This document shows, in pieces, positions 33,765 to 43,200 of a stretch of DNA of 64,000 bases. Location: NCBI RefSeq assembly GCF_005938385.1, contig NZ_VCRA01000004.1, positions 124,001-188,000 on the forward strand, given 5' to 3'. The first letter of the stretch is position 1. Every line of letters begins with the position of its first letter. This DNA comes from Paenibacillus mesophilus (GTDB taxonomy: Bacteria; Bacillota; Bacilli; Paenibacillales; NBRC-103111). The notes beneath the pieces were generated by a model, which saw nothing but the letters and a program-made list of their open reading frames with translations, did no database searches and was not told where the DNA came from. A program made the translations under genes and the position numbers.

Positions 33765-34148
33765 TCAACCTTGCCCAAAAGTTTCCGTATACTTCTCAGC
33801 GCTCCACAGCTTGTCCAGTTCGGAGGCGTCGTCGATTTCCACGACAATCATCCAGCCGTCGCCGTAAGGGGCTTTGTTCACATTCTCGGGAGCGTCCTCC
33901 AGACCTCCGTTTACTGCCACTACTTTACCGGTAACCGGAGCGTACAGCTCGGATACGGTTTTCACGGACTCGACGCTTCCGAAAGGCTCGCCGAATTCGA
34001 CCGAATCGCCGACTTTGGGCAATTCCACGAAAACGATGTCTCCCAACTCGCTTTGGGCAAAATCGGTAATGCCGATCGTGACGCGGCTTCCTTCCACCTT
34101 CGCCCACTCGTGCTCTTCGCTGTACTTCAGTTCTGCTGGTACGTTCAC
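33765..34148 (-). CDS. gcvH: Glycine cleavage system H protein
   Basis: The 127-residue H protein shuttles the aminomethyl group on a lipoyl arm between P, T and L proteins; in Firmicutes it also relays lipoyl groups to other enzymes. The lipoylated lysine is in [18 protein letters not shown] near residue 63. Start and end ([28 protein letters not shown]) are standard, and length is normal. The start is GTG 34148 after GGGAGGG. No gcvP or gcvT is nearby, so it is a detached gcvH. It is the first normal chromosomal gene beyond the integrase remnant. Confidence 0.95.
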   Translation of the reverse strand: MNVPAELKYSEEHEWAKVEGSRVTIGITDFAQSELGDIVFVELPKVGDSVEFGEPFGSVESVKTVSELYAPVTGKVVAVNGGLEDAPENVNKAPYGDGWMIVVEIDDASELDKLWSAEKYTETFGQG

Positions 34149-34220
34149 TACAAAATCCCTCCCGAGTAATGTTGCCGTGTCCCGGCCTATGCGGACAACC
34201 CGGCTAGTGCCTTGCTTGCG

Positions 34221-34676
34221 CTATTCCTTCGGACCCAATATTTTGTGCAGCCGCTGCTCGACCATGCCGATCGCTTTCTCGCCCGCACCGAAGAAACGCA
34301 TTTGACCTTCCGCATCGAACAAATAGTAAGCCGGCACAAATTCGTTCTGGAACGAGTCCGTTACCGCATGATCGTTATCGATAGCGATCGGATGCTTCAT
34401 CTCGTACTGCTGAATCGTCGCCTTCACCGTATCCAGATCGGTATCCTTCTCGGAACGCGGCATATGGATGCCGACGATTTTCAGATTGTACTGTTCGCCG
34501 TACTTGTCCCTCCACTCGTTAAGCAGAGGAAGGCTTTCCTTACACATATAACAACTGACCGCCCAGAAGTGGATGAGAACCGGCTGGCCCTGCAATTGCG
34601 CCTTATCGACTTCGCCGTTCACCCATTCCGTAACGCCTTGCAGCTCTGGCATCTGCTCACGCAAACGCATTGGCAT
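34221..34676 (-). CDS. Thioredoxin-like/TlpA-type redox protein
   Basis: This 151-residue thioredoxin-fold protein has the active motif FWAVSCYMCKES with cysteines at residues 42 and 45, and the cis-Pro loop region NEFVPAYYLFDAEG. It lacks a signal peptide, so it acts in the cytoplasm. The context next to a peroxiredoxin suggests it could reduce that enzyme or a related target. GGAGGGG precedes the ATG. It is followed by gcvH at 72 bp and preceded by the peroxiredoxin terminator. Confidence 0.85.
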   Translation of the reverse strand: MPMRLREQMPELQGVTEWVNGEVDKAQLQGQPVLIHFWAVSCYMCKESLPLLNEWRDKYGEQYNLKIVGIHMPRSEKDTDLDTVKATIQQYEMKHPIAIDNDHAVTDSFQNEFVPAYYLFDAEGQMRFFGAGEKAIGMVEQRLHKILGPKE

Positions 34677-34711
34677 CTTCGTTCACCCCTCCGTAGTTCC
34701 CAGGTTTATTT

Positions 34712-34754
34712 GCAAAAAATCCCCCACCTGCAGCTTGCAGACAGGGGGGATTTC
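34712..34754 (-). terminator. Terminator of the peroxiredoxin gene
   Basis: AATCCCCC and GGGGGATT arms with an inner CTGCAGCTTGCAG palindrome precede TTTTTTGC on the minus strand. Confidence 0.9.
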
Positions 34755-34773
34755 TTGTTTGTTTGCGGAGCGA

Positions 34774-35322
34774 TTACTTCGCGACCAGCGTCTTTTGTCC
34801 CGGTTTCCAGTTGGCCGGGCACAAGCCGCCGGATTGAAGAGCTTGCAGCACGCGGATCGTCTCGTCCACGCTGCGGCCTACATCCAGGTGGTTGACCACT
34901 TGGTATTTCAATTCTCCATCCGGATCGATGATGAACAGACCGCGCAGGGCGACTCCGTCTTCTTCGATCAGGACGCCGTAATCGCGGGCAACCGTCTTCG
35001 TGTAGTCGGCCGCGAGCGGATAGTTCAGTTGACCCAAGCCGTTCGAGTCGCGCGGAGTGTTGATCCAAGCGCGGTGGGAATGCTTGCTGTCGGTGCTGAC
35101 GCCAAGAATTTCCGCATCCAGGTCTTGGAACAGCTCGTGCGCATCGCTCATCGCGATAATTTCAGTCGGACATACGAAGGTAAAGTCGAGCGGGTAGAAA
35201 AACAGGACAAGCCATTTGCCTTTGTAATCGTTAAGCGATACTTTGCCGAATTCTTGCCCGTTGCCGAGCGCCGTTTCCATTTCGAAATATGGCGCTTTTT
35301 TACCTACCAAACGTTCTGCCAT
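34774..35322 (-). CDS. 2-Cys peroxiredoxin (AhpC/TSA family)
   Basis: This 182-residue peroxidase reduces hydrogen and organic peroxides. The peroxidatic cysteine is Cys51 in FYPLDFTFVCPTEI, and the resolving cysteine lies in GGLCPANW near 168. Other blocks (GVSTDSKHSHRAWI, GLFIIDPDGELKYQVVNH) are standard for the typical 2-Cys class. AAAGGAGG precedes the ATG. No ahpF is adjacent; the thioredoxin-like protein downstream is a possible reductant. Confidence 0.93.
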   Translation of the reverse strand: MAERLVGKKAPYFEMETALGNGQEFGKVSLNDYKGKWLVLFFYPLDFTFVCPTEIIAMSDAHELFQDLDAEILGVSTDSKHSHRAWINTPRDSNGLGQLNYPLAADYTKTVARDYGVLIEEDGVALRGLFIIDPDGELKYQVVNHLDVGRSVDETIRVLQALQSGGLCPANWKPGQKTLVAK

Positions 35323-35375
35323 GAGATATTTACCTCCTTTAAATTTGGATTCCTACGGACGATAACCTTCTATGG

Positions 35376-35488
35376 AACTTTAACGGAATAACGTTTCTGC
35401 TCTCTGACGGCCGGGACTTGCCAGTACGCAAAGCCCCGGTCGTAAGTCGGAGCGGTAATCCCGTTAAAGTTCCTATGTAGGAATGGAT
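35376..35488. other. Nested inverted repeat upstream of the peroxiredoxin gene
   Basis: GGAACTTTAACGG near 35376 pairs with CCGTTAAAGTTCC near 35464, with an inner stem of ACGGCCGGG and CCCGGTCGT. It lies in the 329-base gap before the peroxiredoxin start and has no T-run. A similar CTTTAACGGA string occurs at 45.64 kb. It may be a leader structure or a small repeat element. The rest of the gap contains only the leuB terminator. Confidence 0.5.
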
Positions 35489-35603
35489 AGTTGTTCCTAT
35501 TGCGCTATGTGCGCTCACGCATAAAATCGTATCATTCCGCATAGGGAAAGTCAATAACGATAAGAAGTCGTACTTAATATTTATTATTATTTAATCTGAT
35601 CAC

Positions 35604-35641
35604 GCAAAAAATCCCCCTGCAGCCTGTGCGCAGAGGGATCG
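35604..35641 (-). terminator. Terminator of leuB
   Basis: ATCCCTCTGC and GCAGGGGGAT form the stem, followed on the minus strand by TTTTTTGC. Confidence 0.9.
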
Positions 35642-35651
35642 ATTCATGCTC

Positions 35652-36731
35652 TTACTTATGGATGGCGGCAACGATCAAATCGCCCATAGCCGTCGTGCCT
35701 ATCGCCTTGCTCTTGTCGACCGCGATATCTCCGGTACGGTGGCCGGCGTCGAGAACCGACTTGACCGCTTTCTCGATCGCGTCGCCGGCTTCGTGGTAGC
35801 CGAAGGACAATTTGAACATAAGCGCGACGGAAAGAATCGTAGCGATCGGATTGGCGATGCCTTGACCCGCGATATCCGGAGCGGAGCCGTGAACAGGCTC
35901 ATACAAGCCGAAGCTGCCTTCGCCCAAGGAAGCCGAGGACAGCATGCCGATCGAGCCGGTCAGCATCGCCGCTTCGTCGCTCAGGATGTCGCCGAACATG
36001 TTCTCGGTGACGATAACGTCGAAGCTCGAAGGACGGCGCAGCAGCTGCATCGCGCAGTTGTCGACGAGCACGTGCTCCAGCTCGACGTCCGGATATTCGG
36101 GAGCGATCTTGTTGACCGTTTCACGCCACAGACGGGACGTTTCCAGTACGTTCGCCTTGTCGACCGAGCAAAGCTTCTTGCGACGGTTGCGGGCGATTTG
36201 GAACGCCTGATGAACGATGCGCTCGACTTCCTTGACGTTGTAGACGCAAGTATCGACAGCCTCTTGGCCGTTATCGGTTTCGCGGCGGAACTTCTCGCCG
36301 AAGTAGATGCCGCCCGTCAGCTCGCGCACGACGATCAGATCGGTGCCTTCCAGCACTTCCGGCTTCAGCGTGGAAGCTTCCTTCAAGCAATCGAAAATGA
36401 CGGCCGGACGAATGTTCGAGAACAGTCCGAGCGCCTTGCGGATGCCGAGCAGTCCCGTCTCCGGACGGAGCTCCTTCGGATTGTTGTCCCATTTCGGACC
36501 GCCTACGGCGCCAAGGAGCACTGCGTCGGCGCGTTGGCATTTTTCCAGCGTATCTTGCGGAAGCGGAGTTCCCGTCTCGTCGATGGCGATACCGCCGAAC
36601 AGACCGGTTTCCGTTTCGAATTTGTAGCCGAACAGCTCTTCCGTCTTCTTCAACACTTTAACCGCTTCCGCGATCACTTCCGGACCGATGCCGTCGCCGG
36701 GGATAATCGCGATTTTTTTCGTTTCCGCCAC
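35652..36731 (-). CDS. leuB: 3-isopropylmalate dehydrogenase
   Basis: LeuB oxidises 3-isopropylmalate with NAD+ in leucine synthesis. The full 359 residues are present: [16 protein letters not shown] at the start, [11 protein letters not shown] near 75, the substrate Arg in [16 protein letters not shown] near 95, [12 protein letters not shown] near 135, and [20 protein letters not shown] with [18 protein letters not shown] in the C-terminal half. The start is GTG 36731 after AGGAG. Although a leucine gene, it sits about 7 kb from leuA and is not in the ilv-leu operon here. It has its own terminator. Confidence 0.95.
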   Translation of the reverse strand: MAETKKIAIIPGDGIGPEVIAEAVKVLKKTEELFGYKFETETGLFGGIAIDETGTPLPQDTLEKCQRADAVLLGAVGGPKWDNNPKELRPETGLLGIRKALGLFSNIRPAVIFDCLKEASTLKPEVLEGTDLIVVRELTGGIYFGEKFRRETDNGQEAVDTCVYNVKEVERIVHQAFQIARNRRKKLCSVDKANVLETSRLWRETVNKIAPEYPDVELEHVLVDNCAMQLLRRPSSFDVIVTENMFGDILSDEAAMLTGSIGMLSSASLGEGSFGLYEPVHGSAPDIAGQGIANPIATILSVALMFKLSFGYHEAGDAIEKAVKSVLDAGHRTGDIAVDKSKAIGTTAMGDLIVAAIHK

Positions 36732-36949
36732 AATGATTCACTCCTACTATGAGATTGGTTCGAAGCCTGCTTCTGTCATACTCTCATTTTTGCATAAAAA
36801 GGCGGGAAAGACAAAGATATAAAAGCTATTGTCGTTATAGGAAAAGACAATAACCCGATGTATACGGCGGTCGAAGAATGGCAAAAAAAATAGAATCCTT
36901 TACCGAAATGAAGTACAATAATCGTATGCGAAATGAAGGGAGCCACGTT

Positions 36950-38149
36950 ATGGACTACACTTTTTCCAGTTTTGCCGACGGTCTGAAATCGTCCGCGGTG
37001 CGCGATATTTTGAAGCTGACCCAAGGGAACGCGATTATCTCTTTGGCAGGCGGACTCCCTGCGGAGGAGCATTTCCCGATCGAAGCCGTCAAAGAAGCGT
37101 TCGAACGCGTCTTTCAGCACGGCGGCAAAAGCTCGCTCCAATACGGGCTGACGGAGGGCTACACGCCTCTGCGCGAAGCGATCTGTACGCGTATGGCCAA
37201 GAAAGGCGTAACCGTCAAGCCGGAGAACATGCTGATCACAACCGGCTCGCAGCAGGCGATTTACTTGCTTACCCGCGTTTATTTGAGCGCAGGAGACGTC
37301 ATTCTTGTCGAGAATCCGACTTACTTGGCCGCACTGCAAATTTTTAAAGCGAGCGGAATTCAAGTCATCGGAGTCGACGCCGACCGGGACGGCATGCTGC
37401 TGGACGATTTGGAAGCCAAACTGAAGCAATACCGGCCCAAAATGGTGTACGTGACCCCGACGTTCGCCAACCCGACCGGAAAAGTGTGGAGCGTCGAGCG
37501 CCGCAAAGGATTGCTCGCCTTGTGCAAGCCGAACAACGTACTCATCTTGGAGGACGATCCGTACGGCGAAATCCAGTTCGACGGAGATGCGAAGTACCCT
37601 TCCATCTTCTCCTTGGACGACCATCCCGAAGGCAGCGCGGTGCTGTACACGAGCACCTTCTCCAAAACCGTCGTACCCGCACTCCGAACCGGCTGGATCA
37701 TCGGCGACTCCCGCGTCGTCGCGCAGATGGCCAAGGCGAAGCAGGCAGTCGATCTTCACTCGAGCACGCTCGACCAGCAAGCGTTGTATCAGTTGCTCAC
37801 CCATTACGACCTGGACGCGCACATCCAGACGATTCGCGACGAATACCGCGGCCGGATGGAGCTGATGAAATCGCTGCTACAAAACCCGCGTTTCGCCGAT
37901 CTGCGCTGGAACGAGCCTCAAGGCGGAATGTTCTTCTGGGTGGAGCTGCCGGAGAGCATCGACGCTACCCAACTGCTTAAGAAGGCGGTAGAGCAAGGTG
38001 TCGCTTTCGTTCCCGGGATGGATTTCTATGCCGAGAACCCGCGCCGCAACACGATGCGCCTGAACTTTACGCATACGGACAGCGCCAACATGAAGATCGG
38101 CCTGGACCGTCTTGCCGAAGCTTTGGACTTGTATAAGCAGAGCGTTTGA
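36950..38149 (+). CDS. PLP-dependent aminotransferase (class I/II, MocR-free, LysN-like)
   Basis: This 399-residue fold-type I aminotransferase has ISLAGGLPAEEHFPIEAV near residue 30, the LQYGLTEGYTPLRE block near 75, TTGSQQAIYLL, YVTPTFANPTGKVW, and the PLP lysine in YTSTFSKTVVPALRTGW near 237. These match 2-aminoadipate or multi-substrate aminotransferases used for aromatic and branched-chain amino acids. ATG 36950 follows AAGGGAG. It is divergent from leuB, so the final transamination of leucine is a possible role, by inference only. Confidence 0.87.
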   Translation: MDYTFSSFADGLKSSAVRDILKLTQGNAIISLAGGLPAEEHFPIEAVKEAFERVFQHGGKSSLQYGLTEGYTPLREAICTRMAKKGVTVKPENMLITTGSQQAIYLLTRVYLSAGDVILVENPTYLAALQIFKASGIQVIGVDADRDGMLLDDLEAKLKQYRPKMVYVTPTFANPTGKVWSVERRKGLLALCKPNNVLILEDDPYGEIQFDGDAKYPSIFSLDDHPEGSAVLYTSTFSKTVVPALRTGWIIGDSRVVAQMAKAKQAVDLHSSTLDQQALYQLLTHYDLDAHIQTIRDEYRGRMELMKSLLQNPRFADLRWNEPQGGMFFWVELPESIDATQLLKKAVEQGVAFVPGMDFYAENPRRNTMRLNFTHTDSANMKIGLDRLAEALDLYKQSV

Positions 38150-38151
38150 GA

Positions 38152-38196
38152 AAAAAACCGTGGATCACCCGACTTCGGGCTGTCCACGGTTTTTCG
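38152..38196. terminator. Bidirectional terminator between aminotransferase and DoxX genes
   Basis: AAAAACCGTGGA and TCCACGGTTTTT form a 12-bp stem with runs of A and T on either side. It serves both converging genes. Confidence 0.93.
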
Positions 38197-38211
38197 CTTT
38201 TATTTCTGCGC

Positions 38212-38775
38212 TCATTTGGCGCTAAAGCCACTCTGCTGGTTACTCGTATGCCGCGCCCAAGGTGTTCCGAGGAATGGCAGCGCCCAACGGTCCAAGCCGT
38301 ACCAGCCGGCGTTTTTCCAAGCCAGTACAAGCCAAGTGGCGAGAATGAACAACAGCGGATTCGTGCTCAGCGTGCCGGCGAACAAGAAGCTGACATTCAT
38401 GATCGCTCCGAAGAATGCGGCTATGCCGGTCAGAAGTCCCAAGATCAAGCCGAGTCCGACCAGAACTTCGCCGAATGCGACCATGTAGGCGAATACCTTG
38501 GCATTGGGAAGCACGAAATGCTCGAGGAAATTCGCATACCAGCCGGTAACGTCTTTGCCGCTCTCCGCTTTCGCAAGCGCGCCCTTCACGAAGCCTCCGA
38601 GCGCCGATCCCGCTTTATCCCCCGTCCATGCCGGGCTGTTTACTTTCTTCCATCCGGCCGTGATCCACGAATACCCGAGGTAAAGGCGAACGACCAGCCA
38701 AATCAGTCCGGCTCTCGTGCTGCTGAATAAAAACCGGGATACCGGATTTTCCGGGATATGAATCTCTTTTTGCAT
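38212..38775 (-). CDS. DoxX family membrane protein
   Basis: This 187-residue protein has four hydrophobic segments and the DoxX pattern: RLYLGYSWITAGWKKV near 30-45, a soluble loop GWYANFLEHFVLPNA, then YMVAFGEVLVGLGLILGLLTG and FLFAGTLSTNPLLFILA. Members are linked to thiosulfate or redox homeostasis in membranes, but no precise reaction can be given. It is a single gene in the 38-40 kb block between leuB and the surface protein. Confidence 0.83.
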   Translation of the reverse strand: MQKEIHIPENPVSRFLFSSTRAGLIWLVVRLYLGYSWITAGWKKVNSPAWTGDKAGSALGGFVKGALAKAESGKDVTGWYANFLEHFVLPNAKVFAYMVAFGEVLVGLGLILGLLTGIAAFFGAIMNVSFLFAGTLSTNPLLFILATWLVLAWKNAGWYGLDRWALPFLGTPWARHTSNQQSGFSAK

Positions 38776-38923
38776 AAAAACAGGCCTCCTTCAATGTTCT
38801 TGGATTATTTTTCTAACTTAGCTCCTATGGCTTAATCATAAAGGGAGCCGACAAATGCCGATGTGACTTCTATCACACTCGAAAAATAACCTTCCGCGAT
38901 CATTTCTGGATAGCCTATTATTC

Positions 38924-39298
38924 TTATAAACGTTTTTCCACGAATTCAATCCGGTTGCCGAACGGGTCACGGATATGAAACCGGACCACTCCCTCAAGAG
39001 GTACATCTTCGACAATCTCGATCCCGTGTGACACGAGCTTGCTCCGCAACGCTTCGATTCCGTTTACCTCAAAAGCCGGGTGAGCTTTGGAAGCGGCCGT
39101 GAATTCGTCCTGTACGCCAATATGCAGCTGATGGGACCCGCACTGGAACCATATGCCTCCGCGCTTGAGCAGAACGTCCGGCTTAGGAATCTCCTCCATG
39201 CCGAGCAATTCGCCGTAAAATGTTTTTGCCGTTTCTTCGCCGCCAAGCGGCACAGCCACCTGCACATGATCGAGCCCCAAATACGTATGCATCATCAT
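38924..39298 (-). CDS. VOC family protein (glyoxalase/dioxygenase fold)
   Basis: This 124-residue protein has the vicinal oxygen chelate pattern GLDHVQVAVPLGGEETAKTFYGELLGMEEIPKP, then GSHQLHIGVQDEF and VVRFHIRDPFGNRIEFVE. The His and Glu metal positions are present (DHVQV, HQLHIG, RIEFVE). Start options are three consecutive ATGs at 39298, 39295 and 39292 after GAGGTG. Two operator-like palindromes lie directly upstream. Possible roles are detoxification or antibiotic binding; not resolved. Confidence 0.8.
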   Translation of the reverse strand: MMMHTYLGLDHVQVAVPLGGEETAKTFYGELLGMEEIPKPDVLLKRGGIWFQCGSHQLHIGVQDEFTAASKAHPAFEVNGIEALRSKLVSHGIEIVEDVPLEGVVRFHIRDPFGNRIEFVEKRL

Positions 39299-39308
39299 GT
39301 CACCTCAT

Positions 39309-39350
39309 TGTTTCGTTTAATGAAACTAAGTATCATTTAATGAAACTATT
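39309..39350 (-). promoter_or_regulatory. Tandem operator-like palindromes upstream of the VOC gene
   Basis: Two near-direct copies of TTTAATGAAACT lie here. One reads AGT.TCATT.AATGA.ACT and the other GTTTC.....GAAAC as imperfect palindromes. They sit 10-50 bp before the VOC start, where a TetR- or MarR-type repressor would bind. No such regulator is adjacent. Confidence 0.5.
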
Positions 39351-39353
39351 ATA

Positions 39354-40125
39354 TCACACTTTCCTTCCAATGTGACCATGATTCCTACCTCTCGCTTCAT
39401 AATGATCCAACGTCACGAACCGGACCAAACCGACCGATTCCGCCAGCCTCATGGATGGCGCATTCGTCTCCAACACCTGATACCGCGGCGGCTACCGCTT
39501 TTTTGGCGAATCCGCCCTCTCTCCACTCCTCCAATGTATGAACAGCGCCGATTTCCCATACATGCTTATAATTTCTGAATACAAGACACGTGCTTGCAGG
39601 CCATTCCTCTCGATAAACAGTAAAGGAGCGCGCACCCTGTGCAAAATATCGTTCGATCTCCGCCTTGTCATATCCGTTGCTTGCCCAAAGAGGGAACAGT
39701 CTGTTATCCATCGCGTCGCTTATTACGACATCCGGATCCAATAAAAATCTTGCCTCTCCTGGAGAGGCATAGGAATGAAACGATCTTGCTTTATGCAGCG
39801 GATACCGCTCGGATAACCGGCTCTTGTACTTCTCTCGTTGAAGCTTAAATACGAGATTCACTTCGGTGGGCAAACAGGACATCAATCTTGGAAATAAGCA
39901 ATCGCTTGAATAATCCATCATAACGATATAGTCGGCGTCCGGGTACGTTTGTTGATCATATGAAAACGATTGTGCCGGAAGAAGCAGCAATACTCCCCAG
40001 TGTCGTTCTTCTTCGATCAAGACGCTTTGAATCCGATCGGCGCAGCATTCGATCATCTTTAATAAACTAATGTTGGTCAGCGCATCTTTTTCCAGCAGCT
40101 CGATCATTTTGGCTTGTTGCTCCAC
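39354..40125 (-). pseudogene. GNAT acetyltransferase gene with internal deletion and frameshift
   Basis: GTG 40125 (VEQQAKMIELLEKD) has GGAGG at 7 nt. The protein follows the two-domain GNAT_acetyltr pattern, with LVFRNYKHVWEIGAVHTLEEWR and GFAKKAV in the acetyl-CoA site. After KKAV the frame runs into unrelated residues, while the shifted frame reads RYQVLETNAPSMRLAESVG and LVRFVTLDHYEAR, the expected end. About a dozen residues between these parts are missing, so a small deletion removed them and broke the frame near 39500. Confidence 0.7.
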
Positions 40126-40196
40126 ATCGCTTCCTCCCCGAAACTTCTTTATTATATAAATACTATCAATTGTATAATTATTCAATTTAGTTTTGT

Positions 40197-40238
40197 ATAA
40201 AAATACAACAAGCCTTCCGCATGTGAGCGAAAGGCTTG
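40197..40238 (-). terminator. Terminator of the Ig-like surface protein gene
   Basis: CAAGCCTT/AAGGCTTG with inner CGC/GCG precedes TTGTATTTTT on the minus strand. Confidence 0.9.
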
Positions 40239-40249
40239 CCGTTTGTTTC

Positions 40250-43200
40250 TTATTTGACTATCACTTTAATCGAAACTGTCTTTCCGCCGAACTTCGCAGT
40301 AATGGCCGACGTTCCTTTCTCATAAGCGGTGATCATACCGTCCATAATATCGGCCGTATTCTCGCGCGAGCTTTTCCATTCCGCTTGCTCCGTGACGTCG
40401 CCTACCGTACCGTCTTTATAGGTTGCCGACAGTACGATACTTTTCTTCTGGCCGACGCTCATTTCTACGGTCTTCACATTCGATTTCAAATATTTCAGGC
40501 TGTCGACCTCAACTGCTATAGAGACGCTCTTTCCGCCGAATTTGGCGGTAATCGATGTTTTACCGTAGCCAACGGCCGAGATAAGGCCGGTATCGCTTAT
40601 ATCCGCGATTTTATAGCTGCGTGTTGACCATTCGGCTTCCCCGGTCACATCTTGCGTCGTACCGTCGGAGAATGTTGCGGTCAATGTCATTTGCTCCGTA
40701 GCGCCGGATTTCAGCAGCAGCTCTTTTTTGATGAGCGTCAGTTTGGCCGCATAGTCCACTTCAAGCGGAATGCTCAGTGTCCGGCTTCCGTACTTGGCTG
40801 TCAAAGTCGTCTTGCCCCGCTCGTATGCCGTTACCAGGCCGCCCGATACATCGGCGACTTTGGTCGATTGGACCGACCAATCCGCCTTGGCGGTTACATC
40901 TTCGGTACTTCCGTCCGAATACGTCGCCGTTAAAGTAACTTGAGCGTTCTGCCCTTTGCGCAAAATGACGCTGCGATGGCTTGCGGTCAGCTTGTCCGCC
41001 AATTCGACCTGGGCTGTTGCCGTCACGCTTTTCTCTCCGAATTTCGCGGTAATCGTCGCTTTGCCGGAGCTCACAGCCGTAACCAACCCGTCGGACACTT
41101 CGGCTACCGCCGCGGAAGAGGTTGTCCATTCGGCATCGTCCGTAACGTTCTTCGTCGTGCCATCCTTATATTTGGCCGTCACGATCAATTGCTGACGGTC
41201 GTCTTCTTTCATGACGAGCGTTTTCTCGCTGATCGTGAGCGTATCCAAAGCGCCGACGCTTACTGTGATCTTAACCGTCTTTTTGCCGTACTTGGCGGTG
41301 ATCGTCGCTTCGCCTCGGTCAACGGCCACAATCGTGCCGTCGTCCACTGTTGCAAACGCCGCATTGCTCGTCGTCCACGTCGCTTTGCTTGTCACATCTC
41401 CCGTCGATTCGTCGGCAAATGTCGCAGTCAGCTTGACTTGCACCGAGTCGCCGGGCTGGACGTCGAATTTGACTTGATCCGTCGTCAGCTTCGTTGCCGG
41501 ATCGACTTCGACGGCTACCGTCACGCTCTTCTCGCCGTACTTCGCGGTAATCGTCGCTTCGCCGGAATCGATCGCCTTGACCGAGCCTTTGTTCACGACT
41601 GCGATCGCTTGGTCGCTCGAGCTCCATTCCGCTCCGTCCGTTATCGTTTCGGACGAGCCGTCCGCATAAGTGGCCTCCAGCTTCAATGCTTTCGTATCGC
41701 CTTTGCGCAAGGAGAGCGATTTGGAATCGACCGTCAGCTTTCTCGCCACGCTGACGTCCACGATAATCGTGCTCGTCTTGGAGCCGTAGGAAGCCGTTAT
41801 AGACGCTTGGCCGGATTTGTATGCGATAATTTTCCCTTTATCGACTCCTGCCACGTCGCTATTGTCCGAGCTCCAATCGGCTGCGGCCGTCACATCGACC
41901 TCGTCGCCGTTCGCATAAGTCGCAGTCAGCTTCAACGTGTCCGAGCCGTTTACTTTCAAGAACAAATCGCTCTTGGAAGGCATCAGCTTCTTGACGATTT
42001 CCACATATACCGGAATCGTTACCGATTTCTCCCCGTATTGGGCCGTAATAACGGCCTGGCCGCTTGCGATCGCGGAAACAAGCCCTTTATATACCGTGGC
42101 GACATCGTTATTGTCGGAGCTCCATTCCGCCAGCTGCGTCACGTCCTCCGTGTTGCCGTCCGCATAGGTAACGGTCAAAGCCACCTGCTTCGTGCCCTTC
42201 AGCTTCAGATCCAATTTCGTGCTGTCGACCTTCAGCGACTGCGTCATATCTACCCGAACCGGAATCGTTACCGTCTTGTCGCCGTATGTACCGGTAATCG
42301 TCGCCTCGCCCTTTCCAAGAGCGCGAATCGTACCTTTGGTCACGTACGCGACGCTTTCATCGTCGGAGAACCAATCCGCTTTGGCCGCGACGTCTTCCGT
42401 CGTATTGTCCGCATAAGTCGCGGTCAGTTTGACCGTCTTCGATTCGTTTTTGCGCATCATCAAATCGGTTGCATTCGACTCGAGCTTTCTCGCTACGCCT
42501 ACGTCGACTAAGATTTTGGCCGATTTGTTGCCGTAGTTCGCCGTTATCGTTGCTTGTCCGATCGCATTCGCGATAATCAATCCTTGATCGACTTCGGCAA
42601 TCGAATCGTCGCTGCTCGACCATTCCGCCTTGCTCGTCACGTCGGAGGTGGATCCGTCCGCATAAGTGGCGGTCAGCTCAATCTGCCGCGTCAGGTCCGG
42701 CTTCAGGAACAGGTCAGTAACGTTCGTCTCCAGCTTTCTTACAGACTCCACATTTACCGAAATTGTTGCCGTCTTGCCGCCATAGGTCGCCCGGATCGTC
42801 GTCGTGCCGGAGCCGTAAGCGGTGATAATTCCTTTAAAGGCGTCAGCCACTCCGGGATTATCCGAAGTCCAGGTCGCCTTCTCGTATACGTCTTCCGTAA
42901 CGCCGTTCTCGAACATCGCCATCAAGCTGATCTTCTTCTGGACCCCTACGCGCAAATCCACGCTAAGCGGATCCGGATCGAGCCGGCGCACTTTATCGAC
43001 GCTGACGGGAAACGAAACCGTTTTGCCGCCGTAAGTCGCCTTGATGTTCGTATCCCCCGAGCCGACCGCCGTCACCTTGCCGCCGATAACGGTTGCCACA
43101 CTGTCGCTCTCCGTAGACCATTCAGCCTTATCCGTCACATCGGCATAGGTGGAATCGGTGTACGTGGCGGTCAAGCCCAATTGCTCTTCGCCGCCGACCC

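Noticed and set aside
36776..37822. Minus-strand frame opposite the aminotransferase
   Set aside because: The plus-strand aminotransferase is complete with all motifs; the opposite frame has none.
40940..42511. Long plus-strand frame opposite the Ig-like protein
   Set aside because: It is an antisense shadow of the tandem repeats, with repeating Arg-rich content and no start signal.
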